A DNA stretch of 64,000 nucleotides from Linyphia triangularis (Eukaryota > Arthropoda > Arachnida > Araneae > Linyphiidae): assembly GCA_963978545.1 (NCBI GenBank), contig OZ021721.1, forward strand, positions 108,349,366 to 108,413,365, read 5' to 3'. This document shows, piece after piece, positions 10,298-23,726 of this stretch (within the stretch, counting starts at the first letter, position 1; each line of letters begins with the position of its first letter). The notes beneath the pieces were generated by a model. It saw nothing but the letters and a program-made list of their open reading frames with translations, searched no databases and was not told the origin of the DNA. A program made the position numbers and the translations under genes.

Positions 10298-13229
10298 ACA
10301 ATATAGGGTTATTGTTGTTAGTTATAAATAACTATTACAGATAAAATTAATAATTTTTTATGCCTCAGAAAGCCATAAGAGAGTTTGCATGTAGCATATG
10401 AATTGCTAACTTTCTTCTAGAAATATAATAATTTTACTGAGTATAATGTATTGTTTTATCATAATCATATTGGTGTTTTGTATTTATTGGAGTTTGTATT
10501 TATTAGTTTTTAAAGGAAACAAAGTGGTTAAAACAGTGTTAATTTTTAAAAAATAAATAAACCCAAATTATTTATTAAATTTTTCATGAAAATAAATGCA
10601 ACGTTTTATTGTTTTCAAGTTTTAATTAATTCATGAAATATGAAATTATAAAAGATATTTTTTTTATAAAATTATAAATATTAATAAAATTGCATGTTTT
10701 GCATAAAACATACATCTAGAGTTAAGCTTCAATTACACATAACATTTTATTAGTTTAAAAAATGAAAACTTTATTGGGAATTAAAAAACGTTGTGGAAAC
10801 TTATTGCTGATTATAGTTGCATTGAGATAGAATTTATACTAAACATACGTCAAATATTCCTTATTTCCTTCACCTTTACAACTACTATTGGTATCAATAC
10901 TAAAACTTACGAAACAAAATTAAAATTATGTCTCTTGCTCTACTAAAACTTCTAATTATTTTACTTATTGATTTTGCATAACACTGTTGAATCTTCACCT
11001 CAAATATTAGGACAATATTGAATATCTATCTATAAAAATAATCTTCTCCGTGATATAATTTGCGATTTCCCAAAATTGGAGGAAAAAACTAATTTAAGTC
11101 GCAACATTGTAAAGAACATAAAACTTTAGATATTCTTTAGAGAAAAGAAGAAAAAAAAAGAAGAAAAAAAAAAAAGCTTTTACAACCCTTAAGTACATTG
11201 CTGAACCCCTTTCCCGCATCTATAAAATCTATAATGTTTCTTTCGATACACACTTAGCCTAATTACACTAAGGTTATCATCAAAGCGTCGTAATTCCCTC
11301 TCCAAACATACAAATCTGTATCCTTACCAGGAGTCAATTAGGGACTAACAATACTAACATTGTTTAAATGAATGACAGTCCTTGTCTCTAATGAAAAATC
11401 CACCCCTCCCACCTAGATCGCAGATATGGCCAGATATGTACAGATTTGAACATCAACAAAATATTCCCCTTATGAAAAAGCTCCGATTCTCCCTCACTAT
11501 AGGTCATCTGTAATTGCTTGGCGGTGTTTTCCAATCACTAAAGCCGAGGCCGTTGTTGGAAGTTCGCTTGGCGTTCAAAGACCCTTTCTATGCCAGTGCA
11601 GAACGGCGAAGATCTTTTTCAGTGATATTTGTAACAAGTCTCTGTCGGCATGGCTCATGTCTTGCTTCGATTGCAGAAGAACTATCTTGATTTGGAACAG
11701 TCTGGATGACTCGGCGCTTATCGACTTCTAAAAGTATCGAATTCCACTTTCGGGTTTGGGTGTGGTATAAGTTGCGCACCCCGCACCATATTGTCCCCCA
11801 AGAAAATATACCAATGTCGTATCAGTTTGTGAAGAATAAAAGTGTAGCTTTAATCAGGAGCGCAACTAAGAAGCGGGTTTTTCGGGTCTGACCCTCCTCC
11901 CTAGAATTCCTAACATCCTGCTATTTGTTATGATTGAATAAGAAAAATTAGCAATTGTAAATAATTTCAAAGTAATACTTTTTAATCTATCATTATTTAA
12001 ACAGAGTTTGTATCACCCTAAAGTTGCTATCACGTCCAAAAAACTTGGAAATGAATAACGGATTTGTAAATCTTCAAGCATCAAAATAGTCATTAAGCAT
12101 TATTTTTGGTCTACTTAAATTTAATATAAAATGTCGTTTAAAAGAAATGTAAAAAACATGGGTGTTTCAAACGTTTTTATAATTGATAGAAGGTGTTAGT
12201 GCTATACATGCCTTGTTAATTCATTCAAGCGCCTTAAACATATAGTAAAATCAGCCCGATATTGGTATTTGTCCCCGTTAACCTAAAACATTACTCCTTT
12301 TGTATTCGAATTTAAACAAACGAGGCAAATTTCATATTAATTTATAAATAGAAAATATGGATCTAGATAAAATGTTGGTCCATGTTGAGTTGCTTTGTAT
12401 AACTCGAAATCTAGACAAAAACCATTTTAATATTTTGTCAAAATGAAGGTGACAGATTAAGAAACTACAAAAGTATTGATGACTTGTGACAAATATGGGA
12501 TGAGAAAGTTTTGCATGCAAGTTGTTTTTTATATAGAGAAATACTGGTTCAAACTTAGGTAATGGTTGACAGCTCCTCCCACAAAAAATTTCTGTTTGCA
12601 TCACTGTCTGTCTATATTTTTAGGAAGTAAAACTTTACAGACCTCTTAAACTTTAATTTATTTCCTTTATATTTGAGTCTACGATGCGTTCTTTATCCCT
12701 AAATATTTCTCAATTTATTTTATATAAAATTCTTATTTGACAGAAATTGCTATATTTATCACAACCAGTAACCATTCTGGCTTGAGTGTACCTGCTTTGT
12801 ACAAGTAATTCTACTTTGTATGGATACACTAAAATTAGAGAACTTTGAAACTAATATTTTTAGAAAGACAGCTAAGAACAAATGTTAAATGTTTGCTCTA
12901 ATTTCTCTATTTTTAGTTCTCACAGGATTATGCATTTCTGTACTAAAATTATGTATTTATTCATCAAAAGCAATTCCAATTGTTAAAAATTGCTTCTAAA
13001 AATATAATTATAAAAAAAAGCAAGTTATATTTTAACTATATAATTATTATATTAGAGCAATTTAATCGCCTTTTTCTAACTCACTTCACCACAAGTACGT
13101 AATAAGCCTACAAAACCTAGATAGTGTTTTAAGAAAATCCCAATCATAAATCAGTTCTACTCCTACCTTCACAACATTTAACTCAAAAGATAAACTGAAC
13201 CGACGAGATGAGCGTAACGTCTTTTAAAC
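10298..13229. other. AT-rich non-coding DNA with a weak exon-like frame
   Basis: This is mostly featureless. The most protein-like open frame is on the minus strand at 11588-11779 (63 codons, ending ...EKDLRRSALA), in a slightly GC-raised patch at 11400-11780. Its amino-acid mix is balanced, unlike the A/T-rich frames around it. I do not recognise a family and see no exon partners, so it is noted but not called as a gene. Confidence 0.3.
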
Positions 13230-13404
13230 GGTCCTTTTGATTCTTCCACCACGAAATCTCCTTTTAAACACTGAAAAGGACACAAAAATCCGTCCTCATT
13301 CAAAGCGAGACTCAACCAACGAGTGGAATGTCTTTCAGGTCTCATTCTTCCACCACGAGCGCACCTTTTAAGCATACAATAGGATACAAAAATCCGCACC
13401 AAAC
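13230..13404. repeat. ~105-bp imperfect direct repeat, two units
   Basis: 'attcttccaccacga' followed by 'ccttttaa' and 'acaaaaatccg' occurs at about 13238 and again at about 13344. The pair lies in a slightly GC-raised stretch. The short frames over it run on both strands and carry no recognisable domain. Confidence 0.6.
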
Positions 13405-15777
13405 AACCCTTCATCCATCAAAACGACCCAAAGAATCCGCAGCGACGCGAAAATCGCAAGTTGCAATTACGGATTCATCGCTAATTTATCACGGCTCCAT
13501 TATTATTCGCGCGAAGTCACGGTATCCCATTTCCATAAGCCCACCTATTACCAAGAAGGAAAAGATTCCCGAAATTAAACCTAGTGAAGCACATGTTTAA
13601 ATGGAGGCCCATTAATTGCCATCCAATGCGCTTCCGCTTCATCACCACTCTCCAGCAAAGAATATCTTCTGTGTGCCACATTTTGGCTGGTACCATCCAT
13701 TTCGGTTTCACTCTTTCACTCGCTCCTTTTCGCTTTTGTTCTTCGATAATGATCTCTGGAGCACTTGTCTTGAAAGGAGTTCGGATGCTGATTGAATGTA
13801 TTCGGTCGAAACTGCAATTTCATTACTGAATTCTCGGAGGACCGTCTGTTACAAGCCTTGATGTTCGGATTTAAAACAATAAACTCTGGAATGAGATAAT
13901 TCCTATAAGCATTTTATACTCATATAATCCTTTGTTTTATTACAGTTTTTCGCTTTGTACAATTTAATAGTGTGTTACATATAAAATTATCACCTGATGG
14001 TTGCAAAACAAGATTATAAAAAATCGTGTTTTAGTAACTCAATATTTCGAACCGCAGAATTTCTTATCGCTACCGAAACTCATTCTAAGTAGATTTTTGT
14101 AGTTTCGGCTATTTTATCCCGGCAGACCAGTAAATTCTCAATTTGCTAGCATTTCTTTACAATCTATAAAAAATTCTGAATGATGCTCGATGATGTATAC
14201 AAATTTTCAGTCGTCTCGCATTCTATTTGTCATTTTATACATGAATCGGTCTTCTTAAAAATGTTCCAAAGCTAAAATTGTAATGCTATTACTCCTTCTT
14301 AAAAGCTAATTAACATTATATTACCTCATTTCCTCCTTATCCCAAGCATTTTGGATTAATATTAGAAGCTTTTGTATAAGTCTTTTTAAATGTATTTTCA
14401 AGCTTGGAAACAAAACGATTGCGCCTGTTTTATGATCCAGGAACTTTCATGGCTTGTTAATTTAGGGCTGTTTAGGACATTAAACACTTTCAATTTTTTT
14501 TTACTGTTTTTAAAATTAATATTGATAGATCTGAATTGAAAGTTCAATCTATACGAATTACAACTTCTAATACTAAATAATTTACACACTGTCTATTTTA
14601 AAGTCCAGTTTTCTTGGTAGTGATGTTTTCCCCAACTTCTGAACTTTGAATCGATATAATTCTAGAATAATACATTATAAAGGCTTGAATTTTTTTGCAT
14701 GTATTTCTAAATATATGTATTTAATTTTTCTTTTTAAATTATTATTATTTTTAAAATTTTTGATTTTTAAAAACATTCTAAAATTTTAAAGAGAGTTTAG
14801 ATGAAATATTATTTGGAAGTTTTAAAATTAAACATTTTAAAAATAATATTGTAATGATTATTGATAAAATTTAAAAAGAAAATGTATTTTATAAACTTTT
14901 GTGAGTTATTTAGTATACACAAAATGTTCATTTAATAAAAAGTTAAATAAAAATTATTTTTTTACAAAAACCTAAATTAAAAAAAAAAAAAAATCTATTT
15001 TAATACAAAATGATATGTACAGTTAAAACTTTCAACATACATCTACCCAAGAAGTTCAGAATGATCTCTTTAAAATTGAAGATTTTTTGTGTGTTCTATT
15101 CCCCCTTAAATTGATAAAAAAATAGAAAACCACCGTCTTTCTTTGTTGCCTCATGCTATTTTTTTTATGAACTACTATATCTCATTTTTATAAGAAATAA
15201 CTTTAAAAATTGCGTTTAGTAAGAATGACAAGTTATGATGCAAGACACAAAAAGATCATTGGGTTTGCACTGGAACTTTAAAAGTGAATCTTACAAAATC
15301 ACTAAATTCCTTTTAAATAAAAAATATTTTAATGGGAAGGAAGCGAATCAAACAGTGTCTGGTGTCTCCTGTCAAATTCTTATAATAGTTATATGAAAAA
15401 CAGAGGTAGAAATTCTTTTATAACATGAAACGAATAAAGTATCCTATTTTTTTTGTAGAGATTATCTATCATAATAATTTTTTAATTTATTCACGGCCTT
15501 ATTTAACACCCAAACACTCCAAAGTCTGTACCTTGGGCCACCAAAAATGACTGAAAATTCTGAATTATAATATAACTATCAATATTTTATTTATAGCTCT
15601 TATTCAATGCCATAAAATATGATAATATACTTTTATAACTCATTAGTTATTAAAAATATTAATATTTTGACCTTAATTTAATTAAAACAGTTATAAGATT
15701 GTTGTTAATCTTTAAATAACACCAATTATCGTCAGTGGGGGTTTCATCTGCTATAATGTGCCTATAGTAACCATATT
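13405..15777. other. Non-coding DNA, no feature seen
   Basis: 13405-13860 has moderate GC and several overlapping short frames on both strands, none recognisable. From 14600 onward the sequence is very A/T-rich. No element boundary is visible. Confidence 0.4.
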
Positions 15778-15787
15778 TCTCAATTAG

Positions 15788-15969
15788 GCGCCGATCAAAC
15801 GGTATAATGGTTAGCGTGCTAGCTTCTAGACCGCAAGTTGCGGGTTCGAGTCCCGTGTAAGGCATGGGTATTTGTAAATGTATGTTGGCTTGTCAAATGA
15901 CGAATGTTTCGGCGCATTATAGCCCTCGTGTTGCTGACGGCGCCAGATAATCTGAAAACAACCAACCAA
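15788..15969 (+). mobile_element. tRNA-derived SINE, full length, imperfect 10-bp TSD
   Basis: A 182-bp copy of the same SINE, in the sense direction: GCCGATCAAACGG head, A-box-like region, B-box GGGTTCGAGTCCC at about 15841-15853, ATTATAGCCCTCGTG core, then GGCGCCAGATAATCTGAA and a CCAACCAA tail. Flanks tctcaattag (15778-15787) and tctaaattag (15970-15979) match at 9 of 10 bases, suggesting an older insertion than the other copies. Confidence 0.9.
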
Positions 15970-16394
15970 TCTAAATTAGTCTATATATTATAAGTTTTGT
16001 TGTACAATTAGTGGAAATTTAATCTGTGCAATTGGCATCTTTAAATAAATTAGCAATGATGCCACACTACTGTTGTTAATGAATAAAAAATTTTATAAAA
16101 GAAAGCTTAATGATTTCTGTAATAGAAGGTATTTGTTTTTTAAGATTTAGATAAATAATAAGATTTTTCTAATATTTCAAAAGTTACTTTTTGATACATT
16201 CATTTAGCTTTTAACTTATTAATCACGTTCATACTGCATCCAAAAAAAGATTTCCTATCATTCATTATCAATCGAATTGTGTCAATAGATATCGAGACAC
16301 TTCCGGACATACATAAATACATATTTACCAGCATCTAAATGATAATTTTCATTTTGAAGTCAATTAAAAATAAGATTTGATAGAAGTTGAATAT

Positions 16395-17453
16395 TTCCTG
16401 GTGGGAGTTTTCCGGGATTTCTCCTATTAGAGATGCAGATGAGAGACAGCAACTCTTCTAAAACCCATCCCATAAGGCTTTCCCAATTAAATATTGCAGA
16501 GTATGTTACCGTATTTTGGATCAATACTGCCTCGTATATCTATTGCTCCAAAGTAATACTTATCGCTAAACTGACAATTTAATTTTTTTTTAAATTAATA
16601 AAAGTATGAAAACGAAAACAGTAAATTACACCCATCCGTGGCAAATTTCAATGCAATGACCCGTATTAAGTGTAATTGAAAGTTGCGCGATGCTCCACAC
16701 ACCTAGTTTTGCACGCAATACGTTATTTCCTGTGTGAAGTTTCCTGGGATTTCTCCTATTAGAGATGCAGATGAGTGACAGCAACTCTTAAAAGACCCAT
16801 CCCATAAGGCTTTCTCAATTAAATATTGCAGAGTATGTTACAGTATTTTGGATCAATACTGCCTCGTATATCTATTGCTCCAAAGTAATACTTACCGCCA
16901 AACTGATAATTTTTTATTTTTTTTTAAATTAATAAAAGTATGAAAACGAAAACAGTAAATTACACCAATCCATGGCAAATTTCAGTGCAGTGACCAGTAT
17001 TAAAAATAATTGAGAGTTACGCGATGGTCCCCACCCTTAGTTTTACACGCAATACGTTATTTCCTGGTTAGCGTTTCCTGAGATTTCATCTATTAGAGAT
17101 GCAGATGAGTGACAGCAACTCTTAAAAGACCCATCCCATAAGGCTTTCTCAATTAAATATTGCAGAGTATGTTACAGTATTTTGGATCAATACTGCCTCG
17201 TATATCTATTGCTCCAAAGTAATACTCATCGCCAAACTGACAATTTTTTATTTTTTTTAATTAATAAAAGTATGAAAACGAAAACAGTAAATTACACCAA
17301 TCCATGGCAAATTTCAGTGCAGTGACGAGTATTAAAAATAATTGAGGGTTACGCGATGGTCCCCACCCTTAGTTTTACACGCAATACGTTATTTCCTCGT
17401 TAGCGTTTCCTGAGATTTCATCTATTAGAGATGCAGATGAGTGACAATATCTC
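16395..17453. repeat. 333-bp satellite array, about 3.2 units
   Basis: The word tagagatgcagatga recurs at 16428, 16760, 17094 and 17426, spacings of 332, 334 and 332 bp. Units are about 90-95% alike by eye. The fourth unit is cut by a TTAA element and resumes at 18119. A ~90-bp module ('taaattacaccaatcc' to 'ccacacccctag' type) is also present twice in the family C region at about 40430-40700, so the satellite derives from, or shares sequence with, that dispersed repeat. Confidence 0.9.
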
Positions 17454-18118
17454 TTAAGGAGACTTGGTACACCTTGTTTTCACAAAAAATAATAAAAATT
17501 TAAGTTTTCTATTATTTTTTTGCGTGTTCAGAATCTTTGAAAACTATATTTTTATGGAGAATTTAGCATTGCTGCAATAGCTCCTTCAATATTTCGTAAG
17601 TATTTTTCTCAGTTCGGGATTTTTGAAATTCCCACCTTCCTCAAAATGCTAAAACTTCAGCAAATATAAATAAAATGACTTGAAATTTTGTGTGTGTCAT
17701 TCTCAATATCTATTTGACAAAAATAGGCATGGATTTTTGAATAAAATAAAAACTTTTTTTTTACAAATTTATATGTTCAAAATACTCGTTTTTTACGCTT
17801 TTTTTATGTAGGTACAGTAATTATCGTTTTTCTTGAAAACTATTTTTTTTAATTCTAAATCCAATGCCTAAAAAGTTAGAAAATATCACTAGGGACATTT
17901 CTTAATAAAAATCAGGAAAAAATATTTAAAAATGAAAAAGAAGATAGAATTTGAAATTTGATGAATTTTTTTAAAAATTAAAAAAATTTGAAAATTTAGA
18001 GCCCTATGTGATTTTTTTTTTAATACAATTTAGTTTTTGTTTAGTAATACTTCCAAATATGCAAACATTATAATTTTATAAATAAAAAGAAAGTTTGAAG
18101 GGTACCAAGTCCCCTTAA
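17454..18118 (+). mobile_element. TTAA-flanked DNA transposon, GGGGACTTGGTACC family, copy 1
   Basis: A 665-bp element starts TTAAGGAGACTTGGTACACC and ends GGGTACCAAGTCCCCTTAA. The satellite unit it entered gives an empty site: intact units read 'ctcttaaaagacccatccc', while here 'ctcTTAA' and 'TTAAaaactcatccc' flank the insert. That supports duplication of TTAA. The interior is A/T-rich with no transposase. A longer copy in opposite orientation is at 36777-37629. Confidence 0.88.
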
Positions 18119-18230
18119 AAACTCATCCCACAAGGCTTTCCCAATTAAATCTCGTCGAGATTGTTACAGTGTTTTGGATCAGTACGGCCTCGTATATCTA
18201 TTGCTCCAAAAAATCCCATACAACCAACCT
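18119..18230. repeat. Remainder of the interrupted satellite unit
   Basis: 'aactcatcccacaaggctttc' type sequence and 'ggcctcgtatatctattgctccaaa' type sequence continue the 333-bp unit after the TTAA insertion, with more divergence than the internal units, as expected at an array edge. Confidence 0.85.
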
Positions 18231-18339
18231 GTCAAATCCTAACGCATCCGTATATAAACTGCTTCCCACGTGCTTGTTAGACTAAACTGTTTCGCGTAAT
18301 TATATACACCGTCTCTATAGGCGAAAAGTGAAGCAGAAA

Positions 18340-19310
18340 ATGGTTAAGGCGGGTTCATTCTAAGCTAATAAATGATTTTTTCCCCCGAAAGAAAAGCGCC
18401 CTTCAAAAAGAGAAAGAGGGAGACCAAATGATAGGGAGAAAAAAGGTGCTCCTGGTCCCTAATAGAGACAGAAGAGAGCGGAGAATTTCTCCCTCGGGTG
18501 GCTTCCAAAACACCATTATAGCCTCAATCGCTGCGTGACGCCACCGAAAATGGAAAGAGAGACAGGAGAGAAAAGAAGCTCAAGATGAAGGAAGATCAAG
18601 AGGAGTGAGAGAGAGAGAAAGAGGAGGGGAAAAAAAGATGGAAGGGAATAAAAGGTACAAGGAAAGAATATGACATGCTAAAGCGCCTCGTAAGAGACAG
18701 CCAAGTAAGTACTAGGGCACCTTTAATTGGTGGGTGCCGTGCAACGTAATGAAACAGATGGCGCGCGCCAAAGAGATGGCTCTTACGAATTTTTTTTTGG
18801 TGGAAAAAATATTTTTTTTTGGAAAATATATAATTTTTTAAAGGGGTGCTGGGGTGGGTTTCCTTTCGCAAATGCGGAAGCGAATGAAAAAAAAAGGGGG
18901 GAAGGGGGGGATTTTTCTCCCCGCCGTTCTTTGTGAAGTTCTTTGTGAAGTCAGCAAAGTATACGGAGCTGTAAGGATGCCAAGCACGGCGTATAATGAG
19001 AAGCAGAGTGCGCCAAAGTGGTGGAAAAATGGCCGATGTAATAGTCGAAATTGTTTTTTTGGCGTAAACTCTTTTTTTGTTTTTGTTTTTTTATTTTTCG
19101 GATCGTTCTCTCTTATTACTTTTACTTCATTTTCCCCCAAGCGTGCAGTTTTGCGTGTGCAGGTGATTTTGCTTTGGGAAATAATGTTCAAATTACTTCT
19201 TCACTGACGTATTCAATTTTTTATCGGCATCGTTTGACTGTTAAATGCAATTCACAAGATGCGCTTTCTGAGAAGCTGGCTGGTAAAATGGCTGATTTAA
19301 TAGAATGTTG
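18340..19310. other. Purine-rich, GC-raised island of unknown role
   Basis: 18380-18680 is a long G/A-rich stretch on the + strand with agag and gagg words. 18480-18560 and 18720-18790 contain GC-rich text ('gcgtgacgcc', 'gatggcgcgcgcc'). Open frames run on both strands across it, so none is convincing. It is not repeated elsewhere in the window and could be single-copy regulatory or untranslated DNA. Long polypurine tracts can form triplex DNA. Confidence 0.35.
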
Positions 19311-20466
19311 ACGATAACATATCTTAGAATTTAAAAGCTTAGATTTTATTTTTATTTTCTCTTAGGAAAAGGACAAGTAAAATGGCCAATTTAACAAAAC
19401 GTTGAACATCTTAAATAGTATATATTTTTTAATTCGAAAAAGAATTTAATTTATCGTCTTCAAGTAAATTTTGGAAGTATCTGTATTTTCAATAATTTTG
19501 TTCAATCAGATGGTTAGTTAAGATAAATGAGTGCTTTGAAGTAATCCTTAAATTTCTGAAATACTTCTGATTTTTAGGATTTTTTTCGATTTTATATCCC
19601 TTTTGATACTTAAGTTTCGATTTGATTTTTTTGTTGAAATGAACAGAAAATTTCGGGAATACTTCTGATTTTTAAGTTCATTCTGTTTTGATGCTCTCGC
19701 TTTAATTTGGAACTATCAAGTGACTTTAAATTTCTGAAATACTTCTTAAAAAATATATTAACTCTTAGCTGTAAAAGCTTCTTATAACTTTGAATGCTTT
19801 TAAAAATGCATGTTTGAAGAAATTTTTCCTCCCTCTTAACTTTATCAATAACAGTACGTATATAAACAATTTCACTAAACTGTGCAGAATTTGATTAAAA
19901 AAAAAAACATTTCTGTTTTAAATTTGAAATCTAAATTGATCTAAACTGTTGTAAAAAGTATATTTTTAACTAATTTTCGAATATATTTATAATCATTATA
20001 AATATAATATATACATAAAACACGTATTTATTTTTAATATTTTACTTTCAATAAATTATATGATCTACTTATAAAAATTTTGAGTTTGTTTCGCTTTCAT
20101 TGCAAATGCCAATTTTTTGACAACCTTAGCTCTTTTCCCTTCAATAAATTAATTTTAACAACAATATAAAATTAGCTTTAGAAAAATTACTTTAAAACAA
20201 AAATACAAAAGTATATCAATTTGTTAGGCCCGAAACGAGAAGTTAAATCAAAACCTTAAAAATTGAGTAGGAATTATTCAACAGCATATAAAATGGTTTT
20301 AAACAAAACAGGAAGCTGACTTTTGAGTTATGAAATCAAGGAAAAATTAATACCGAGTTACTAAGCTAAGTTACATTATACGTACTATTTCAATGAAGAA
20401 AATTATTAAAATAATAACTTTCCACGTATCGGGTTTTAAAAATTTAATCATGAATTAAATAATGTT
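19311..20466. other. AT-rich non-coding DNA
   Basis: A weak duplication of 'taaaatggc.gatttaa' and 'cgttgaac' type words occurs around 19285 and 19378. Nothing else is supported. Confidence 0.4.
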
Positions 20467-21190
20467 GCATTTAAGAGATAGAAATTATTGCTTTTTAAAG
20501 TGGAGAAGTGATCATTTTGAATCATGAAATCAAATATCTAATTTTTCATTTGTATATTATTTTTGTCTTTGTATCTTTGTCTTACTTTGGCATTTATATT
20601 TATTAATAGATAGAACTGTTCACTTATAATACAACAACTTTTACATGCAATCGAGAATTCTGATGGACATAAAAGTTGCGAAAATAGTTTTATACTACAA
20701 AAGTAAGGAAAATAATTGGTTTTTGCAATTTTTTTATTTATTATGTAAAGGGATAAATGCGAAGTACTTATATTAAATTTTAGCTTTTTCTTTTATGCAT
20801 CCAAAGTTTCTAGAATCTCAAATTTAACTTTTTTGGTTTTGCATTTAAGATATTATCGTTCTTTCAAGTGGGGAAATAATCGCTTTCAATCATGAAATCA
20901 AATAACTAATTTTGCATTTGTATATTATTTTTGTCTCATATAGATAGAACAGTTCACTTATAATATAACAAATTTTGCATGGGATTGAGAATTCTAATGG
21001 ACATAAAGGTTGCAAAAATAGCTTTATACTACAAAAGTAAGAAAATTAGTTAGTTTTGCCTAAAAAGAAGGCAGTTTTATTTATTATGTAAATGGGTTAA
21101 TGCGGAGTATTTATATAAAATTCTACCTTTTTCTATTATGTATTCAACGATTCTAAAATCTGAACTTTAACTTTTTTGGTTTTGCTTTAA
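20467..21190. repeat. 374-bp imperfect tandem duplication
   Basis: A block beginning 'gcatttaaga' at 20467 is repeated at 20841, sharing 'gtatattatttttgtct', 'agttcacttataat' and 'tatactacaaaagtaag' in the same order. The second unit lacks about 25 bp after 'tttttgtct'. The start of a third unit may be present near 21175. No open frame spans it. Confidence 0.8.
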
Positions 21191-22800
21191 GGATACTCAA
21201 TCCAAAAGGACATATGTAATGCGGAATTACCCATTTTGCTTTAAACTTGTATGTACTTTTTAAAAAGTGGTATTTTTTAACATATAAAGCCTTTGAGTTT
21301 GAATTTTTCAACAAAAATTCAATCGAATTATTTTTAATTTTATTTCTTTTTAATATAAAACTTAATCGAAACATAACTTGATGTATCTTTGTGAGTTATT
21401 TAATATGAAAGCAATTTAAAAATACAAATTTGCTAACCTAGTTAGTATTAGTTTTTGAAAGTTGCATAACACAACATGACCATTTTCCAAAAATTTAAGA
21501 ACAATAACTTTAACAATCCCAAATTACCTCTTAAATAATATGTTGGTTTATATCTTGTAATTTGGCATTTTTATTTGCAAATGTACAATTTTAACTTTAC
21601 TCAGAAAACAAATACTGCTCAAAATATTGTGATGTCGAGAAACCTCCACCAGTTTCTACATAAAAATACAAAGATAACATTGAAAATGTAATTTTACAAA
21701 GAAAGTATGATTCATTCACTATATCCTCATTATCATTTACAAAAAGTAAATTAAATCCATTACAGTATAATAAATATATATAAATATTATCAAAAAAAAT
21801 TTATTAACAATATATAAAGTAGTAATTAGTTGAGAGACAGAACTAAATTATGTTATATTGTATAGTTATTGAAAGCTTTTCAATGTTAACATTTTCTCAT
21901 ATAATCAGCAATTTTTCTATGGCTTTTCCTTTGATTTTACAGATTTTCACTTCTTTTTACGGTTTACTCAAGACTAATACTCTTACATTACGATGAATGA
22001 ATACGAGATACAATGGAGACAATTACATCAGCTTCACACTCAGTGAAAACAGCGTAAATCTCGGCAATAGCGAAAGTATTGGGGAATTTCAATGTATTTG
22101 CACAATATTTAAAAAAGACATTTCATACAAGTATTTTCGTAGGTTTCAAAGAAAGCACTTAAAGACTACGGAAAATCCTCAAAAACTACGGAAAATCAGT
22201 AAAAATTACGGAAAATCCTTAGAAAAGCTGGCATCTTTGAATCAGCTAATATTTACTTTTCTACACAAGAAAAGCTGGACCCACACGAGGACTCAACCAG
22301 AAAATAGTCGTGAGAAAGTTGCTTAACCAAGCACTAAGTTTTCTCCTGTATTTCTCTGAATAAAAAATAACGTAAATGCAAAACTTTTTCATCGCATGTG
22401 TCGCATGTCGTCAATATTATGGTAGCTTTCTTATCTGTGACACGTTTGTCGTAAGATGGTAAGATTTCGAATTTAAACAAAATACCCCAAAATGGGACTC
22501 ATTACTATAAGCATATGGAAATCTTGATATTTTTTGCTTTCTAACTTAGAGATTAATCTAACATTTTTGTTGTTTGTTAAAATTCAATTTAAGAAGGAGT
22601 AATACTTCTAAGCAAATGGACAACCAACATTATAAGTTTGATTTTAAAGGACGGAAGAAATACAAGGACCATGTGTAGCACTATTACACTCCACCAAAAC
22701 ATGAAAAAAGAAAAAATCTATATTTTTATATTTTCTTAAATAGCAGTTTATTTCGTCTCAAAAATATACAAAACTACTTCGTAATGCTTTGAAATTTATA
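21191..22800. other. Non-coding DNA with a short 'tacggaaaatc' triplet
   Basis: Between 22155 and 22220, 'tacggaaaatc' occurs three times about 22 bp apart. The 109-codon frame at 21997-22326 covers it but has no recognisable domain. Confidence 0.35.
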
Positions 22801-22843
22801 AATCCATTATTTATTTCCAAGTTCTGGAAATAAATAATGGATT
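22801..22843. repeat. Perfect 19-bp hairpin
   Basis: aatccattatttatttcca at 22801-22819 is exactly reverse-complemented at 22825-22843, with a 5-base loop. It is a candidate cruciform or RNA hairpin, but no terminator function is implied in this setting. Confidence 0.9.
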
Positions 22844-23040
22844 GGGCTTATCAGATATTTCTTGTGATATAAAAAGATTAGTACGTTTGAATGATGGTTA
22901 AATTACCAACTACCCTTTAGTTACTCGCCTGAAACAGCACATTGTCTATTTTTATGTACAAGACTGAATAACTACAAAGCAAAAGAACATTTTGTCTTGT
23001 GCTGCTCAAAAATAAGTTATTAACTTTATACACTTTTTTT

Positions 23041-23543
<503 letters not shown>

Positions 23544-23688
23544 GTTTAAGTTATTACTACGAGAAAACAATAAGGTTTAGAATAATTTTTATTGTTCGAA
23601 ATTAAAGTGTGTAACCGTATCAATGAACATAAACCTCCAAATATTAGTTTAAAATTGATTAAATATATTTTTTAGTTATGTTTTCTAA

Positions 23689-23726
23689 GCGTTGCGTGAA
23701 CGCAACGCCAGCGGTAAATGGGTTAA
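23689..23726 (-). mobile_element. Possible solo end of a second piggyBac-like MITE
   Basis: Read on the minus strand this begins TTAACCCATTTACCGCTGG and continues into a GC-rich 8-bp hairpin (gcgttgcg / cgcaacgc). The TTAACCC start matches the piggyBac-type end seen 165 bp downstream, but no matching opposite end was found. Confidence 0.35.

Noticed and set aside
15788..15969. Functional tRNA gene
   Set aside because: A- and B-box words are present, but the anticodon arm does not fold properly and the same head occurs in many copies with a common non-tRNA body, as in a SINE.
18596..19311. Overlapping 60-117-codon frames on both strands as a gene
   Set aside because: They overlap each other on opposite strands, contain homopolymer-driven Phe/Lys runs and have no domain or splice context.
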